From contig OX457028.1 of NCBI GenBank assembly GCA_949752745.1, positions 1,176,420-1,240,419 of the forward strand: a DNA stretch of 64,000 bases, in the 5' to 3' direction. The notes under the pieces are model-generated. The model saw only the letters and a program-made list of their open reading frames with translations. It did no database searches and was not told the origin of the DNA. The first letter of the stretch is position 1. Every line of letters starts with the position of its first letter. The stretch is from Protula sp. h YS-2021 (lineage: Eukaryota; Annelida; Polychaeta; Sabellida; Serpulidae). Positions 48,298 through 60,118 of the stretch are shown here, one piece after another. The position numbers and the translations under genes were made by a program.

Positions 48298-48412
48298 GCT
48301 ATATGGAAGGAGTCACTGTGCTTCTTGGTTTCATGCAATATATGGAAGAAGTCGTTGTGCATCATGATTTCAAGCGATATACGGAAGGAGAAACTGTTTC
48401 ATGGTTCAAACA
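48298..48412. repeat. 40-bp tandem repeat, three copies
   Basis: ATATGGAAGGAGTCACTGTG followed by CTTCTTGGTTTCATGCA is repeated three times with changes. Function unknown. Confidence 0.65.
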
Positions 48413-48419
48413 ACATCGT

Positions 48420-49138
48420 AACGCATAATAATCATTTTCGTATTATACATTCGTAGAGCACAAATTTCTAGGCAGGCAATATTGAACCTGTCTCTAACAC
48501 TATCAAGAATATTCAAATCATTAAGTAAATTTCGAATTAATATGACTTTTTCGAGCAGATACTTCATTTCAACAGTCAAAATTTCAACATAGATGTTTAA
48601 GGGGTGAGAATATTAACTCTATATATTACATAACTATTTTTACAGTGCTAAATAAAGAAAGCACTGTAATTCTTTTGTTTGTTTTACTGGTAAGAAAGTC
48701 AGAAGATTTTTTTACATTGTAATGACATTTGCATGTCAAACAGCTATGATTTGAAGTGTAGTTGTGCATTAACCCGCTTTTGCAGTATAGAACATGGAAC
48801 AATAGTTAATGCACTTTGTTTATAAAAAGTGCATATTTTTGTTGGCGTGTGTTCCGACAAATACTTTGTTAAATTTTGCAAAATGTGATTTGTATACATT
48901 GTATTTATTTAAATTTCAAATAGTTGAAGCAAATATTATTTACAATTTTAAGAAACAGTTTTTAGAACTCATGTTACAGAAATTAATATACAAGCTTAAT
49001 ACAAATAAGTTAACAAAATAAGTTACATATAATAATAGTGAACCACTGGTGAAATGAATTCATATGTTAAAGTTGCTTTAAAGCGTATTTTAATATTTCA
49101 TTGCGTTAACTTATTTGAAAACATTTGTTTCAAAAGAA
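48420..49138. other. Non-coding, likely 3' flank of the homeobox gene
   Basis: AT-rich, with no exon recognised. As the homeobox gene runs on the minus strand and stops at 49139, its 3' untranslated region probably lies here. Confidence 0.4.
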
Positions 49139-50243
49139 TTAATACTGATTTGTCTGATAACAAGTATGCGTACGACCTGAGGAGGTGTTCAAGAAATGGG
49201 GATTAAATTTATCTAATGTCAAAGACCGCGCAATGTTATTTGTCTCAGCGTAAACAGACACATCCACTAACCACTCCCTGGTGTGTAAATGCTCAGGTGC
49301 AAATGTACCGTAGAACGGTTGTTGATTCCGTGCAGATAATCCAGTTTGCGATGTAATGTGTGACGTCAAATGTCTGAGCCAATCAGTGTGGTTTGCTAGC
49401 AATATATGATTATACATGTCCGTGTAATAGGAAGCAATGCCCGAATACACGGAAACAGGGGCGCTTCGAGGATTGCTTAGGTCTTCCTGAAATAATAATG
49501 GCTCAGTAGTGGTAATCAGATATTGAGTAAAAGGTCTGTACGGTATACGATCTCATTGTACATTTATCATTTTAAGTATTTCACCCATTCAATTACATTC
49601 TTTTAGGCAAGAGGAAAATGCAATTACTCTTTAAAAGTGGATAAACATGAAATATGGAACCTGCTGTTTCTTAACGACACAAGCCCGTGGCGCCGGTACG
49701 CCCTCGCATGGGTGAGAACCACCTATATACTGCAGACCACCAAAACCTACAAGCTTTTCTTTCTTTCTCCACTTGGCACGGCGATTTTGAAACCAAATCT
49801 GTAAACGACTTCAATTTAATAGTTTTAATAGTTTTGAAAGTCGATCAGTGTAGATTTGCATGCTGCAGGAGTTCAGATATAAAAATAAATCGTAATGACC
49901 AAGAATTCCTCAATAAAATTAATTAACGACATCAGCAATGCAACATGGAAAAGGTTGAAGGCTGGGTGTACTATGAAAGATATTATGTTAATTCTAAGTT
50001 TAAACATGGTTTAATGGACCGAACCACCTGTTGTTACCAAGAAATCACCTGGTATAAGAAATATGACCTGTATTCTGTTTTCGGATAGTCCCGTTTTCTC
50101 GGACAGTTTGCCTCTTCTTATGACATCAGGATAATGCGTGGTGTTAAACACATCTTCTAATGCGTGTATCTGTTCAGCTGTGAATGTTGTCCTCAGCCTT
50201 CGCTTGATGTACATTGGTGGAATCTTATGATTGTCTGATTTCC
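49139..50243 (-). CDS. Paired-type (PRD class, Q50) homeobox gene, last three exons
   Basis: The minus-strand exon 50243-50068 encodes homeodomain residues 1-46 (KRRLRTTFTAEQ at the start, HYPDVIRR in helix 2, SENRIQ at the end) and stops at a donor ACAG|GTCATA. Exon 49798-49751 (48 bp, acceptor GTTTACAG, donor CTT|GTAGGT) supplies residues 47-60 (IWFQNRRAKWRKK) with Gln50 in the recognition helix. Exon 49486-49139 (acceptor TTATTTCAG) adds 115 residues (EDLSNPRSAPVSVYSG at the start) to the stop. All junctions keep frame. The 46/47 intron is classic for PRD-class genes. There is no OAR motif in the tail. It acts as a nuclear transcription factor. The subfamily is unresolved (Isx-, Vsx- or Uncx-like). 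The 5' exon boundary is approximate, and upstream exons with the N-terminus were not found. Confidence 0.85.
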
Positions 50244-50249
50244 CTTGTA

Positions 50250-53200
50250 AGCAATCATATTAACAACTTTTTTATTTCAGATTTTGGTTAAACTAAGAAT
50301 TTTTTATTTTTGTGTTTCATTTTAATGTTCCTTTTAAGATATTGGTTACATTAAACCAATAGGCGGTACCATGATATTTAGCAGCTCTGTATAAGTAATG
50401 AGTTTTAAAAAGCACAGCTTTGCTCTATTTACAGTGATATATTATTGATTAAACTTGGCTAAATCTAAAGGACATAAAGAAGCAACTGGACGCTTGACAG
50501 TAAAGCAAAAAGTTAATTTGAAATTAAAACTAGCTTTACTAAGAAAATCGATTAAGTAACAAACAAACCAATACAACAAATTCTTTTTCGGATGCAATAA
50601 AATATTTTCTATGTATCTTGTGCCAATGCATATATCAATGAGCAACACTAAGCAGGCAAACTGGACCGACTGTATTATATTTTATTACACTTTGAAGTTT
50701 TCAATCAACACATAGATTAATGAATTCGCATGATGAGAAAAGGTGTTTCCATTTGGTACCTTTTACTGTCACAATCGTATCAGGTGACAGCATTTTTGGC
50801 AGCATTTTTATCCAACATTCACCTAACATATGTCACACACTTCAAGTAGTATATATGGTCGCGATAAATCCCTCTCAAATTAAAACCCTATTTAATGTTG
50901 CGTAAGTGGATTTTTGTTACCAAAATCAATGTCTGAAAAACCTGAAATCGACGTTTTATCGACGTCAGAATAGCTCGTTGGATACAGCAAGTCAAGAACC
51001 GAGTTACATGGATTTTTATGCAACCCACAATTTGGCATGACTTTTATCAACGATGTTTAAAGAATTCTGAATTTTGAAATGATCACAATCGTGATTTTTG
51101 AGCCAGGTATACTTTAGGAAAAGCAGTCTATTTATTGATTTATTTAATCACAATCCGTCTCAAGTTTTAAATTGAACAAACATTTCTAAGCAACATACAT
51201 TTTTAAAACATTTACATTTTTAAACTTTCTTCAATGGAGTTTGTAAATAGCCATAACTTGTTACCTAACAATTGCCTACTGGTATCCATCGCTACGGCAA
51301 ACTTGCCACTGATTCGTTTGCTTCATACACAGGTTCCAAAATTGTCTATTTGATCTTCAGTAATGATATGAGTGCATTGCTTGTATATTCATCGAATCAT
51401 GCAAACTTAATTGGACACTAAACATTGTCATAACTATCACTTGCTTAAGAGGCTGTATAATATATGTGTGCTTGTGAGATTTCCTCACGAAGACAGCCAA
51501 TAATCGCAACTGGAAAAAGGTGTTTAGAGTCTGCCAAACAAGGAAATCACAAGACAAAATACAGCGCGTTCTGTATAGTTTTAAAACACACTCAGTTGTT
51601 TTACACTGGCCCTGTTATGTAATAAACAAAAATGTAAAATTAAACCCAGTTTTACACTTAAATCCTAAAAATGCAGTGTCGTCAGTTCTTAAGTCATATT
51701 AGAACTAAAGAATTTTGAATGATATAAATTTACCCAAATATATTAGCTTATTAATATAAATTAATATTTATTAATATAAGAGATAGAAACAACTAAACAG
51801 AAAAATTACTGATTATGCCAACTTAAACTGGTGGATGCAAACACGAAGTAATTTTAGTACCTAGCCATGTTTAAATGAGGTGATAGGCCACGTATAAGTT
51901 CTTACACCTCCTCAGTGACATTAATTAAAAAAAATAGTCACCTGTTTTTACTCCATAACTAAATGGTTTTTGCATTTGAAAATTAAATTAGTTAGAACTA
52001 CAGTTTCACATATATCAGTAATAATGTATATATTAAAAGTTGACACAACTTGATTAAAAGCAGACTGAAAATAGAAAAGCGTTTTACATGAAAACACCAC
52101 CTTGTGGTAAGAATGTCAAGTGAGAAGAAACAATACAAAAATAAAAACACATGTCAACAGAAGTTGAATGAAAGGAACACATATAAAGGAAACAACCATA
52201 AATCTATCTAATCCTGAAAGCCATCTCAGAGTAGTTATCTTCACAAACTGACATAAATTTTATAGGAATGTGGCATAATTGCATCATACAAACAAACTAT
52301 GATGGTTCCTACTTCTCCAGGGTAAATATCATTGTGCTGTCATTACGTATGAATAAAATACATAGCATGAAAGATTCATATCATACTCTACTCGAGTTGA
52401 CGTTAAAGTCAATCGATGACGTCAAAACTTTTTATTAAGGGTCATAAAAACTACAATTTTAACCAAACAAAACGCAAATCCCTTTAAGCTGTTATTTGAT
52501 CTGGTGGTCTGTGTAAACTCGGCATCGGCATGGTTTTATTTGGTCAATAATGTCAAAAAATCACTCAATGTTTTTAGCATTAATTGTGTAATGAATATGT
52601 GACTCTGTTACGTTTTTTTCACTTTTAGGTAGATTTCTTAATACTCCTCAGTTTGATAAATTCACAAATAATTTCACAAAACATGATCGAAGTAAAAATT
52701 ACAACATAATGTTTCAAACCCGATTTCAATAAATGAAAGTCGCAAAATTGTCGAATTAAATGGGTATAAAACCTTCGCATGTGTAATAAGTCTGTTGAAG
52801 TGTAGCACATTAACGTCAGTGATAGAAAGTAAAATCCTTAATTGAAATAAAAAATATTTTTCTGGATAAAATTCTCATCTACAGTTCAAAGCGTTTGGTC
52901 ATCTATTAGGACATCTATTGGTTATATTGCTAAGTTATATTGCTAAATTGTGAAGGTTCTACGTTGCACGGAAAATGGCTGTAATACAGCCCAAAAGTCT
53001 AAAGGATTTTAAATCGAATGAAGTGGAGCAATACTAGTCCCGTTTGAAAGCTTTAATATTTGGTCCATGTTGTCACCAAACAACGATGTAACGTCTCGTG
53101 CGCTTGATTTATGTGAATAGTAAAAACAACAGCTTATTCAATGTCATTTTAGTCTTATTATGGATGCTATATAGATAAAAATGTCACAAAATTGATGCTG

Positions 53201-54950
53201 CAATCAACACAAATTACGATAACAGAGTTAATAATACTTATATTGTAATTTATAATCAGGCAGTGTATTGTTATGGATTTATTACTCTTTGCCCTTTAAT
53301 AACTCTGTCCACTTACAGTCATGACTAGCAATACTAATAGATCACTTGTCCAAGTTCATTCAAAATCCTACTTGATCCGTATTTCATCTTTATTATTACA
53401 TTACCATTGTATTAGTATTAAGATAATGAATGGCGCTTAATTTGAGTGTTATGATTATTTGTGGGCGTTCATTATAAAGCTTAATTGATGATGACCTGAA
53501 GCTATTAACATCGTGTAAAGTCGCCAAACTGTAAACCGCGTAAAGCTATGAACTTCAAGGTGATAGATTTAATACATCAACGCCAATATCAATACAGGAA
53601 ATATACAGTTTCAAAATTAATGCGGAGCGGAGGAAAATAAATCGTCTGACGTAAAAGAGTGGTAACCACAATATATGAATTTAATAAACAGTAAGCAGGC
53701 AAGTAAAAAACCATAAAGGTGATGGTAAGGCTCAAAACACCTTGGACAAGAAGGTGTATGACTTTTAATTACCTTGCGCGAGAGGAAGATAGCTTCAATA
53801 TATGAAACTCTGTGTTAAGTGAAAAGGTAAATGCAAGACTCAAAACTCCTTCTTGAATTGTACTTTGTGACATATCTTAAGGCACATAACCCCGGGGAGT
53901 ATTATTAGGTATATTACCATAAAACACGAAAAGCTGTAGCCTGTGAGACATCGCGGAACTGTAAGGTGATTTATTGTACAAACAACAATGCTAAACAACA
54001 GAGCCATAAAGATGCATAACCACCGAATTGCATGTATATGCAAACCGCTAGAATCTCATAACTGATGGCAAAGCCATGGCGACTATATATGCTATGTGAC
54101 ACATACTAGCAAATGATCAACGTTTTATCTGCAGGTTCGTTTTGGAATTGACTTTTCATATGTGACAGTCAATGAAATTTAATAAATGTTATACCAAACA
54201 GTGAATGAAAAAATAATTGAAACAAAACTTTATGACACAGACACGATTTTGGAGGCGATTAAGTAAATACAAATAGAAAATAACTAACTTTCAAAATAAT
54301 TAATAATATGTCATAAGATACCGAAAAAATTTCCCGTTGTACCGTTGCCATGTCATTGCGTTATCAAATCAAAGTTCAGGCTATTAATTCAATGTAACTG
54401 GCTGTAATCAGGAAAAAGCTTTTGTGTTCACTTCAGCTGATCCTTGCAAAAATACCTCAATTTTACTTCTTTAGCTATACTGTGGCAGTATTGATTATTA
54501 TTAAAATCAGTCAGCACAAATATACATATATATAACTGAACATTTCGACTGGACATAACTTTAAAATGTATATCTTTAGATAAATAAATAAATCAATCAA
54601 TCAATATGGAAACTACTTAAAGCATTCACCATAAACCGGCATATATCATACATAGGAATATGCTCTTTATTAATTTTGTAAATCAAAATGCTTTAGAATA
54701 GACATTGTTTGTGCCTACTGTATGCTAAATATAAAGAAAATGTGATAATACAAAGGATCACTCTTTTCAACTTTTTTTCTGGTGTGAGTAACAACTATGG
54801 TTCTAAGAGATCCCCTCTGTTCATGTGCTGAGATTTTCACTTCAATGGGAATATATGAGATGCTAAACCCTGTTTCTACGACTTACTGGCGCTCTACACA
54901 AAATATAAGGGATAGAGAATAAATAAAAAAACAATATTTGCTCTCCCCAA
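50250..54950. other. AT-rich non-coding stretch upstream of the homeobox exons
   Basis: No exon could be supported. It probably includes intron and 5' sequence of the homeobox gene. Small features are an AT palindrome near 51740-51780 and a weak repeat of about 130 bp near 53660-53880. Confidence 0.4.
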
Positions 54951-54954
54951 ATTC

Positions 54955-55213
54955 CACACACCGCATGCTGAATTCGCCCACAAAGTACGCAGCCACTAAA
55001 GCACTATATTACTGGTATTATAGAATGCAAGAGAAACTGAAAATATTGCGCAGTCAGCTTTTATATGACATGGGAGTTCACATGTGTAAAACCGTATCGG
55101 GCAAACAGAATAGTAAAATCTGATTGGTCAAAAGTTAAATAGATAAAAAATGTGAGGGAAGGATAGTCAAGAAATACTAGTTATGGCTATGAGCAGCGTC
55201 TGTATTCGCTACA
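54955..55213 (-). repeat. 3' LTR of BEL/Pao copy 3
   Basis: On the minus strand it begins TGTAGCGAATACAG at 55213, right after the purine tract. Its far end is placed near 54955 by weak similarity (GCATGCTGAA) to the other LTR and is approximate. Confidence 0.6.
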
Positions 55214-55241
55214 TGGCTCCCCAAAATTATAACATAATTTT
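55214..55241 (-). promoter_or_regulatory. Palindrome plus purine tract before the 3' LTR of copy 3
   Basis: On the minus strand AAAATTAT, loop GTT and ATAATTTT (55241-55223) are followed by GGGGAGCCA (55222-55214) and TGTAGCG. The layout and stem are identical to copy 1, although the LTRs differ. Confidence 0.6.
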
Positions 55242-55989
55242 CTACAAAATACACGTTACACTAATGTCAATTATAAACACTGTTAACACAACACTGAGGT
55301 ACGTAGCCAACTACACTGCAACTCGATCAGCAACAAACAATGCCTGTATTCTTTTGGGCATAGCTATTAACCGGTCTGATAATTGTTTTTGGAACGACCT
55401 TTCTTTTCCGATTTATCTGGAACCAGTTGTAAGTAACCGTAACCAAGGTTTCTTCCGGTTAAGATCCTAACCTCACGTGACATCACATGATGTCAAAATG
55501 GCTCCCAATCGGTAAGATGTTTCTTTTTTAATTTCAGTTATTGAGTTATATATTTTACTTCATCAAGAGAACTTTATAAATAAATATGGCTAATAATATA
55601 GCGTTCGAAGTTGAAAGTGCTTGAACAAAAATTTGCAGTTCATCCATCATTCCATCCTCCATTATATTTAATTACATTTTTTGGTCGGGTAAGCTGTTCT
55701 TTTATGAGCGTAACTAAAATCAGAACCGGATGTTTGATTCTTCTGGTTCGGTCCTAATGTAATTTGTAACATATCAAAATGAAATGTAATGTATGTCTAT
55801 AGTATAAACAACTGAAAGTATACACCTCGGCGGAAAATCAACCCTACACTTTCTCCTTTGAAGAAAGCAATAACACGAGTTTATGAATAGGACGCTCTTA
55901 GTAGGACAACTTGCTGACACGCTTGTCGAATTTATCCAAATGTCTATCTCTTATCACCAATTTGACACTTCGACAACGCGATCCAAACG

Positions 55990-57078
55990 TCAGGGATTTC
56001 GCTGCAACTGATTATCTTTAACAAGAACCACATCATTAACGACCCTGTTTCGACGAACACGAAACCAACACTGATTAACCAACACTTTTACCCTTCTCAA
56101 GCGTTTAACTGAATAGACATCGTCCCGAAGAAAGCATCCCAGAGAAGAAACTATAACTTTGCTTGTTATGAGTAAGCGACTCAGGAAAATTTGGATCGGA
56201 AATTTCTCCAAATTTAAAGGTCGACCATTCATTCTGCTAAAAGGGCAGGAATCATCATCAAGTTGGCTCCCATGGTGGAAAAGAAGAGTGGCAAGAATAC
56301 TGCGCACAGACGTAATCAATCTTTCCCAAGCGCTAGACATGTGACTAGCCTTACGGGGGGGGGGGGGGTTTGCAACTCAAACACACAGTCATTGCTCATG
56401 GGAATGTCTTTGACCGCAGTATTTTCTATTTCCCTCAAATTCGCGACAATTTGCGACTTGCGCCTAAAAAATTGGTACCTTTATCACATCGAAGTAAAGC
56501 GATTGCAATAATTGCAATAAACCTGCGTAATGCGTTGATAAAGTAGTTCGATATCAAGGAGCTGACAACTTCGATACGAACTGCTCTAGAAGTCAAGCAA
56601 GTAAAGAGGCAGCAACGTTGCGATTTTCTCGAATCAAGATAACCAGGTAGATCGGCCATTTTTGGAGCTCTAGAGAGGAACGCAACCGTCTACAAACGAT
56701 GCATTTATAGATGTGCCTTGCCACAATGGACCTTCGGCCAATGATCCAGTATCCACTAGACCTGATTTTGTTTAAAGTCATTCCCTTGCCTTGATGAAAC
56801 ACCTTGTCATGCCCGTACGCGACAATGAGATTGCTAATATGGGAGGTCCTGGGTAGTACAACGGTGCAAGGGTGCACATGGCAAAACACGAGTGGCAAAA
56901 CTGGCACAACGGTGCAAGGGTGCACATGGCAAAACACGAGACAATTGTCAAGAAAGCAATCATGTTTGCCAGTACACTGCATCGCTAGATGGGTTTGAAC
57001 TCCGCTAGAACCTGCATTTTCCTCTTGAAATAAATTTTCTTGGACCAGCCTTAAGATTTCATTTTCGGCTGCAGACAA
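55990..57078 (-). pseudogene. BEL/Pao copy 3 integrase and C-terminal domain remnant
   Basis: From 57078 down: a zinc-region segment (VVLPRTSHISNLIV; FHQGKGMTLNKIRSSGYWI; CIVCRRLRSS); a core start with CCLFTCLTSRAVRIEV and LLRCDKGTNFLGA (second aspartate kept); then, after breaks, a core end (AWERLITSVRSILATLLFHHG) with the catalytic glutamate; and a short C-terminal segment (NDVVLVKDNQLQ). Frames change at least three times. A 48-bp tandem duplication (56858-56953) interrupts the zinc region and a 14-G run lies at 56355-56368. Confidence 0.82.
56858..56953. repeat. 48-bp perfect or near-perfect tandem duplication
   Basis: ACAACGGTGCAAGGGTGCAC and the following CATGGCAAAACACGAG appear twice at a 48-bp offset (56858 and 56906). 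The near identity shows it is recent compared with the decayed element around it. Confidence 0.8.
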
Positions 57079-57197
57079 ATCGGTCGTGGTGGTGGAATCA
57101 ACTAGAAAAACCTTTTAAGTGCTTCGGATTGAAACCTTGCTGAAGTGCCGAGACAAGCAAGACTAATGGCTACTACTCTCTTTAAACGTTGCCAATT

Positions 57198-58306
57198 TCA
57201 GACATGAATGTTTTCAAAGAAGTGTTCATAAATCACCGTAACTGGTTTCAGTTCGGGATCCAGCACTCCGGAGTCGAAAACATGAACGACAACTTCTCTG
57301 AGGAACTCCGGACCATTAAAACATTTTGACTTCATAAGATCTTCTACAAACAGACCGCGGGAAGCAATGTCAGCCACGTTTAACTTCCCCGACACGAATT
57401 TCCACTGGTCTGTTGTTGTTTCAGAATGAATGTAACCAATCCCATTGGAATCAAGCCATTATGACCACGGCTGGTCGAGCTCATCAGGGATTGGATCGTC
57501 CAAACTAGCACAGAGACTCTGCAAAATGCGTTTTCCTATAAGAGAGAAGGGAAAAATAAAACCCAAAGGGCCATACACTAACTCAACAGAAGCTTACAAT
57601 CCTCGTCTTGTCATAGGATGATGCTTGAGTGTAACTCGAAATTTGAACACATCTGAGTGGATACACCACTGTACCACCTTACCCCAAGAGCACTCTCCAT
57701 ACCAATTCTTGTAAAAAAGATCAACTTTGTTTCAGTAGGGATGGAAGAAAGAACTTCCTCTGGATTGGCAACAAACTTGTGCAACTTTAGACCAACTCCT
57801 GCGCAAAGCGCTGTAGTGCGTTTGATGAGACTGACTGCCGACTTTACTTCAGAAACACTGATCAAACCGCCATCTACATAGAAGTGGTCTTATAGACAAT
57901 GTAACAGATCGAAACCAAATTCTTTCTTAAAGTCGTCCGCAGCGGGACGGAGGCCAAAGTTGCTACATGACGGGTTAGAGGCCAAAGGTATGAACATACA
58001 TTCGAAAGCCAAATGGCTCCCTATGGTGAGTAGATGAAATGGTGGGTAGATGAAATATTACCATCTACCAACCATAGAAGACACATGAAGTTCCTGTCGT
58101 TCTTGGCTACCTTAATTGGTAGTACATCTTCTGAATATCGCAGCTGAACGCCATACTTTCTTTGGGAAAACGTAAGAGGACACCAAGCAAATCGTTCGTG
58201 AGGTCAGAACCTTTAAGAAAGTGGTCATTAAGCGATTGACCCTGGAACTTAGCACTATAGTTAAAGCTGCCGACCATTGTGAACGCTGTGATGAATAAGA
58301 TACCAA
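57198..58306 (-). pseudogene. BEL/Pao copy 3 reverse transcriptase and RNase H remnant
   Basis: The linker block SGKLNVADIASRGLFVEDL at 57395 marks the RNase H/integrase junction. ISVSEVKSAVSLIKRTTALC at 57865 matches the segment just after the YVDD box of copy 1. Sequence at 57890-58110 has scattered RT-like bits with many stops, and part of the RT palm seems lost or scrambled. Confidence 0.75.
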
Positions 58307-58321
58307 AGAACTTGATGAAGC

Positions 58322-59760
58322 TCAGACTCTGGAATCCTTTCGACGCATTTGAGTTTGTCTGACATCCTTCGTAAATGTGGCCACTCCGAAGCCATAGCCT
58401 TTGTGGGAATTTGGGAACGATTTGCCGGTGTAATGGACCTGGAATACAAGCCTTACTTTCTTCTGAGAATCAAAGCCCCTTACAACAAGACCATCAACGC
58501 GAACACTTTGAATTTGTTTGCGCTCCACAAGCATTGTTGACAACGAAAGTGTAACCTCAGGTACGTCAACTTCCAACGCCTTCGTTGTGTCGTCCAAGAC
58601 AAACGACATGTCAGACTGATTTCCAATAAGGCATAGTCGAGTCGCTCATTATTGGGACTATCAATGTGAGACAGATATACAGGCACTCTCATGGAACTTA
58701 AACTACACCGAAGTAGAAATGGATTGAACCGAGGAGCTCCGCATATCAACATCGCTGGTGGTAACACCACAGGCTGAAAACAACTGTGGTCGAGTTGACT
58801 CATGAGTATCTCGAGGAGGGATAAAAGCAGGAACATGCGCTTGTAGAGAAGAAGCCTCAGTAGGATCCTTGTCGACCTGTCGTTTAGAAGTTTGGAGGAA
58901 GTAAGCTTCAAAACAGTCACAGTTCTTGCATTTGGCTTTGTTCTTACATTTTTTGTATATGTGTCCGGGTTGTAAACGGCATCAACACAATTTTCGTTTA
59001 ACAACAAAAGAGTTTTGAGAATTTGAAACAACTCTGAGTATCATGAGGCTTGTTGCAGTACAGACACTGACGTCCCGCTTTATCTTCAACAGAATGAGAT
59101 GTGCTGTTCTTTGGTGGCTGGTTAAAGTGCTTTCCTGTTTTGTTTTGCCTCAAAGTAGTAACTTCTTTACCGCCACAAGAAGTAAAGGGCTCGTTAGCAA
59201 CATCTGCTTCCTTGTTAATAAATTTAACAAAGGAACTGAAGGAAGGAAAATCACCGCCTTGATCTTGGCGTTACTATTCTCCTCCATCGCTGAACAACCC
59301 TCCTGGAAGCTTTTGAAGAAGTTTTCTGTTTTCACGAGGATCATTTCAGAGTCTTAATGCTGGTACAGAATCCATACATGACTCGCATTGACGCAAGTAA
59401 TCACCGAACTTTCTAAGGCCTTGACAATCTCTTCCAGAAACCTTGGGGAACTCTTCTAATTTGTCTCTCATTCTATCGCCAAGAGCAGCGACATTGGCAT
59501 GCCTACGATCAAAATCTCGAAAGGAATCCTTGAAGGCGGATTTATTGTCTTCAATACTGCACACAAATAACGCAATATAAGAACAACCACAATACACAAC
59601 ACTGCACACAATATAAATAACACTGCACACGTCTGAATTTGATTTGAATGCAGACCCTTTAACCTTAGTTGAGGTATTCTCAGTTTGCACCGACCTTGCA
59701 GAATGAGTCTCATCTGTGAGACTGCCAGAATCATAATCACATGGCGACTATTAAAGTGGC
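58322..59760 (-). pseudogene. BEL/Pao copy 3 gag, zinc knuckle and protease remnant
   Basis: From 59760: a gag start (TENTSTKVKGSAFKSNSD), a gag core (DRMRDKLEEFPKVSGRDCQG, then LRKFGDYLRQC), and a zinc-knuckle region near 58900-59000 with GHIYKKCKNKAKCKNC. The protease-proximal region of 58322-58609 (VTLSLSTMLVERKQ) lines up with LSLSTMLAENKQ of copy 1. The gag core is disrupted by a low-complexity insertion near 59540-59640. Confidence 0.78.
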
Positions 59761-59817
59761 TGAATAATATGTAAGATAGTTTATAAAGACCACATGATGG
59801 CTTTTCAAATATCAAAG

Positions 59818-60118
59818 TGTGCATGTTGAAATAAAATTTAAATTTTGCTGTTTTCGCCTAATCATTTCTTTGTAATTTAACCCAAAAATTTAATTTGCAG
59901 TCGAAACGACACCTCCATCGGAAAAATCCGAAAGTGTGTTTGGTTTATTGTGCAATCAGTACCATTAGGACATGGGAGATCACATGTGTACAACCATATC
60001 GGGCAAACAGAATAGCAAAATCTGATTGGTCAAAAATTAAATAGACAAAAACAAAAGTGAGGGAAGGGTATTCAAGAAATACTAGTTATGGCTATAAGCA
60101 GCGTCTGCATTCGCTACA
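59818..60118 (-). repeat. 5' LTR of BEL/Pao copy 3
   Basis: On the minus strand it begins TGTAGCGAATGCAG at 60118. It includes AATAAA near 59945 on the minus strand. The internal edge is approximate (near the TGTGCATGTTGAA at 59818). Confidence 0.6.

Larger units (their letters stand above)
54955..60118 (-). mobile_element. BEL/Pao LTR retrotransposon, copy 3 (both LTRs, decayed)
   Basis: On the minus strand from 60118: 5' LTR, gag, zinc knuckles, protease, a damaged reverse transcriptase, RNase H, integrase, C-terminal domain, palindrome, purine tract and 3' LTR. The two LTRs share a strong block of about 150 bp (55068-55213 and 59970-60118) and weaker similarity beyond. The protein remnants resemble copy 1 closely (shared gag, linker and integrase blocks, and the same purine tract GGGGAGCCA). 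Copies 1 and 3 are thus one lineage, with copy 3 older. Confidence 0.88.

Noticed and set aside
55500..55520. ATGGCTCCCAATCG followed by GTAAGA as a first coding exon
   Set aside because: A start and donor 14 bp apart is too little evidence, and no acceptor partner was found.
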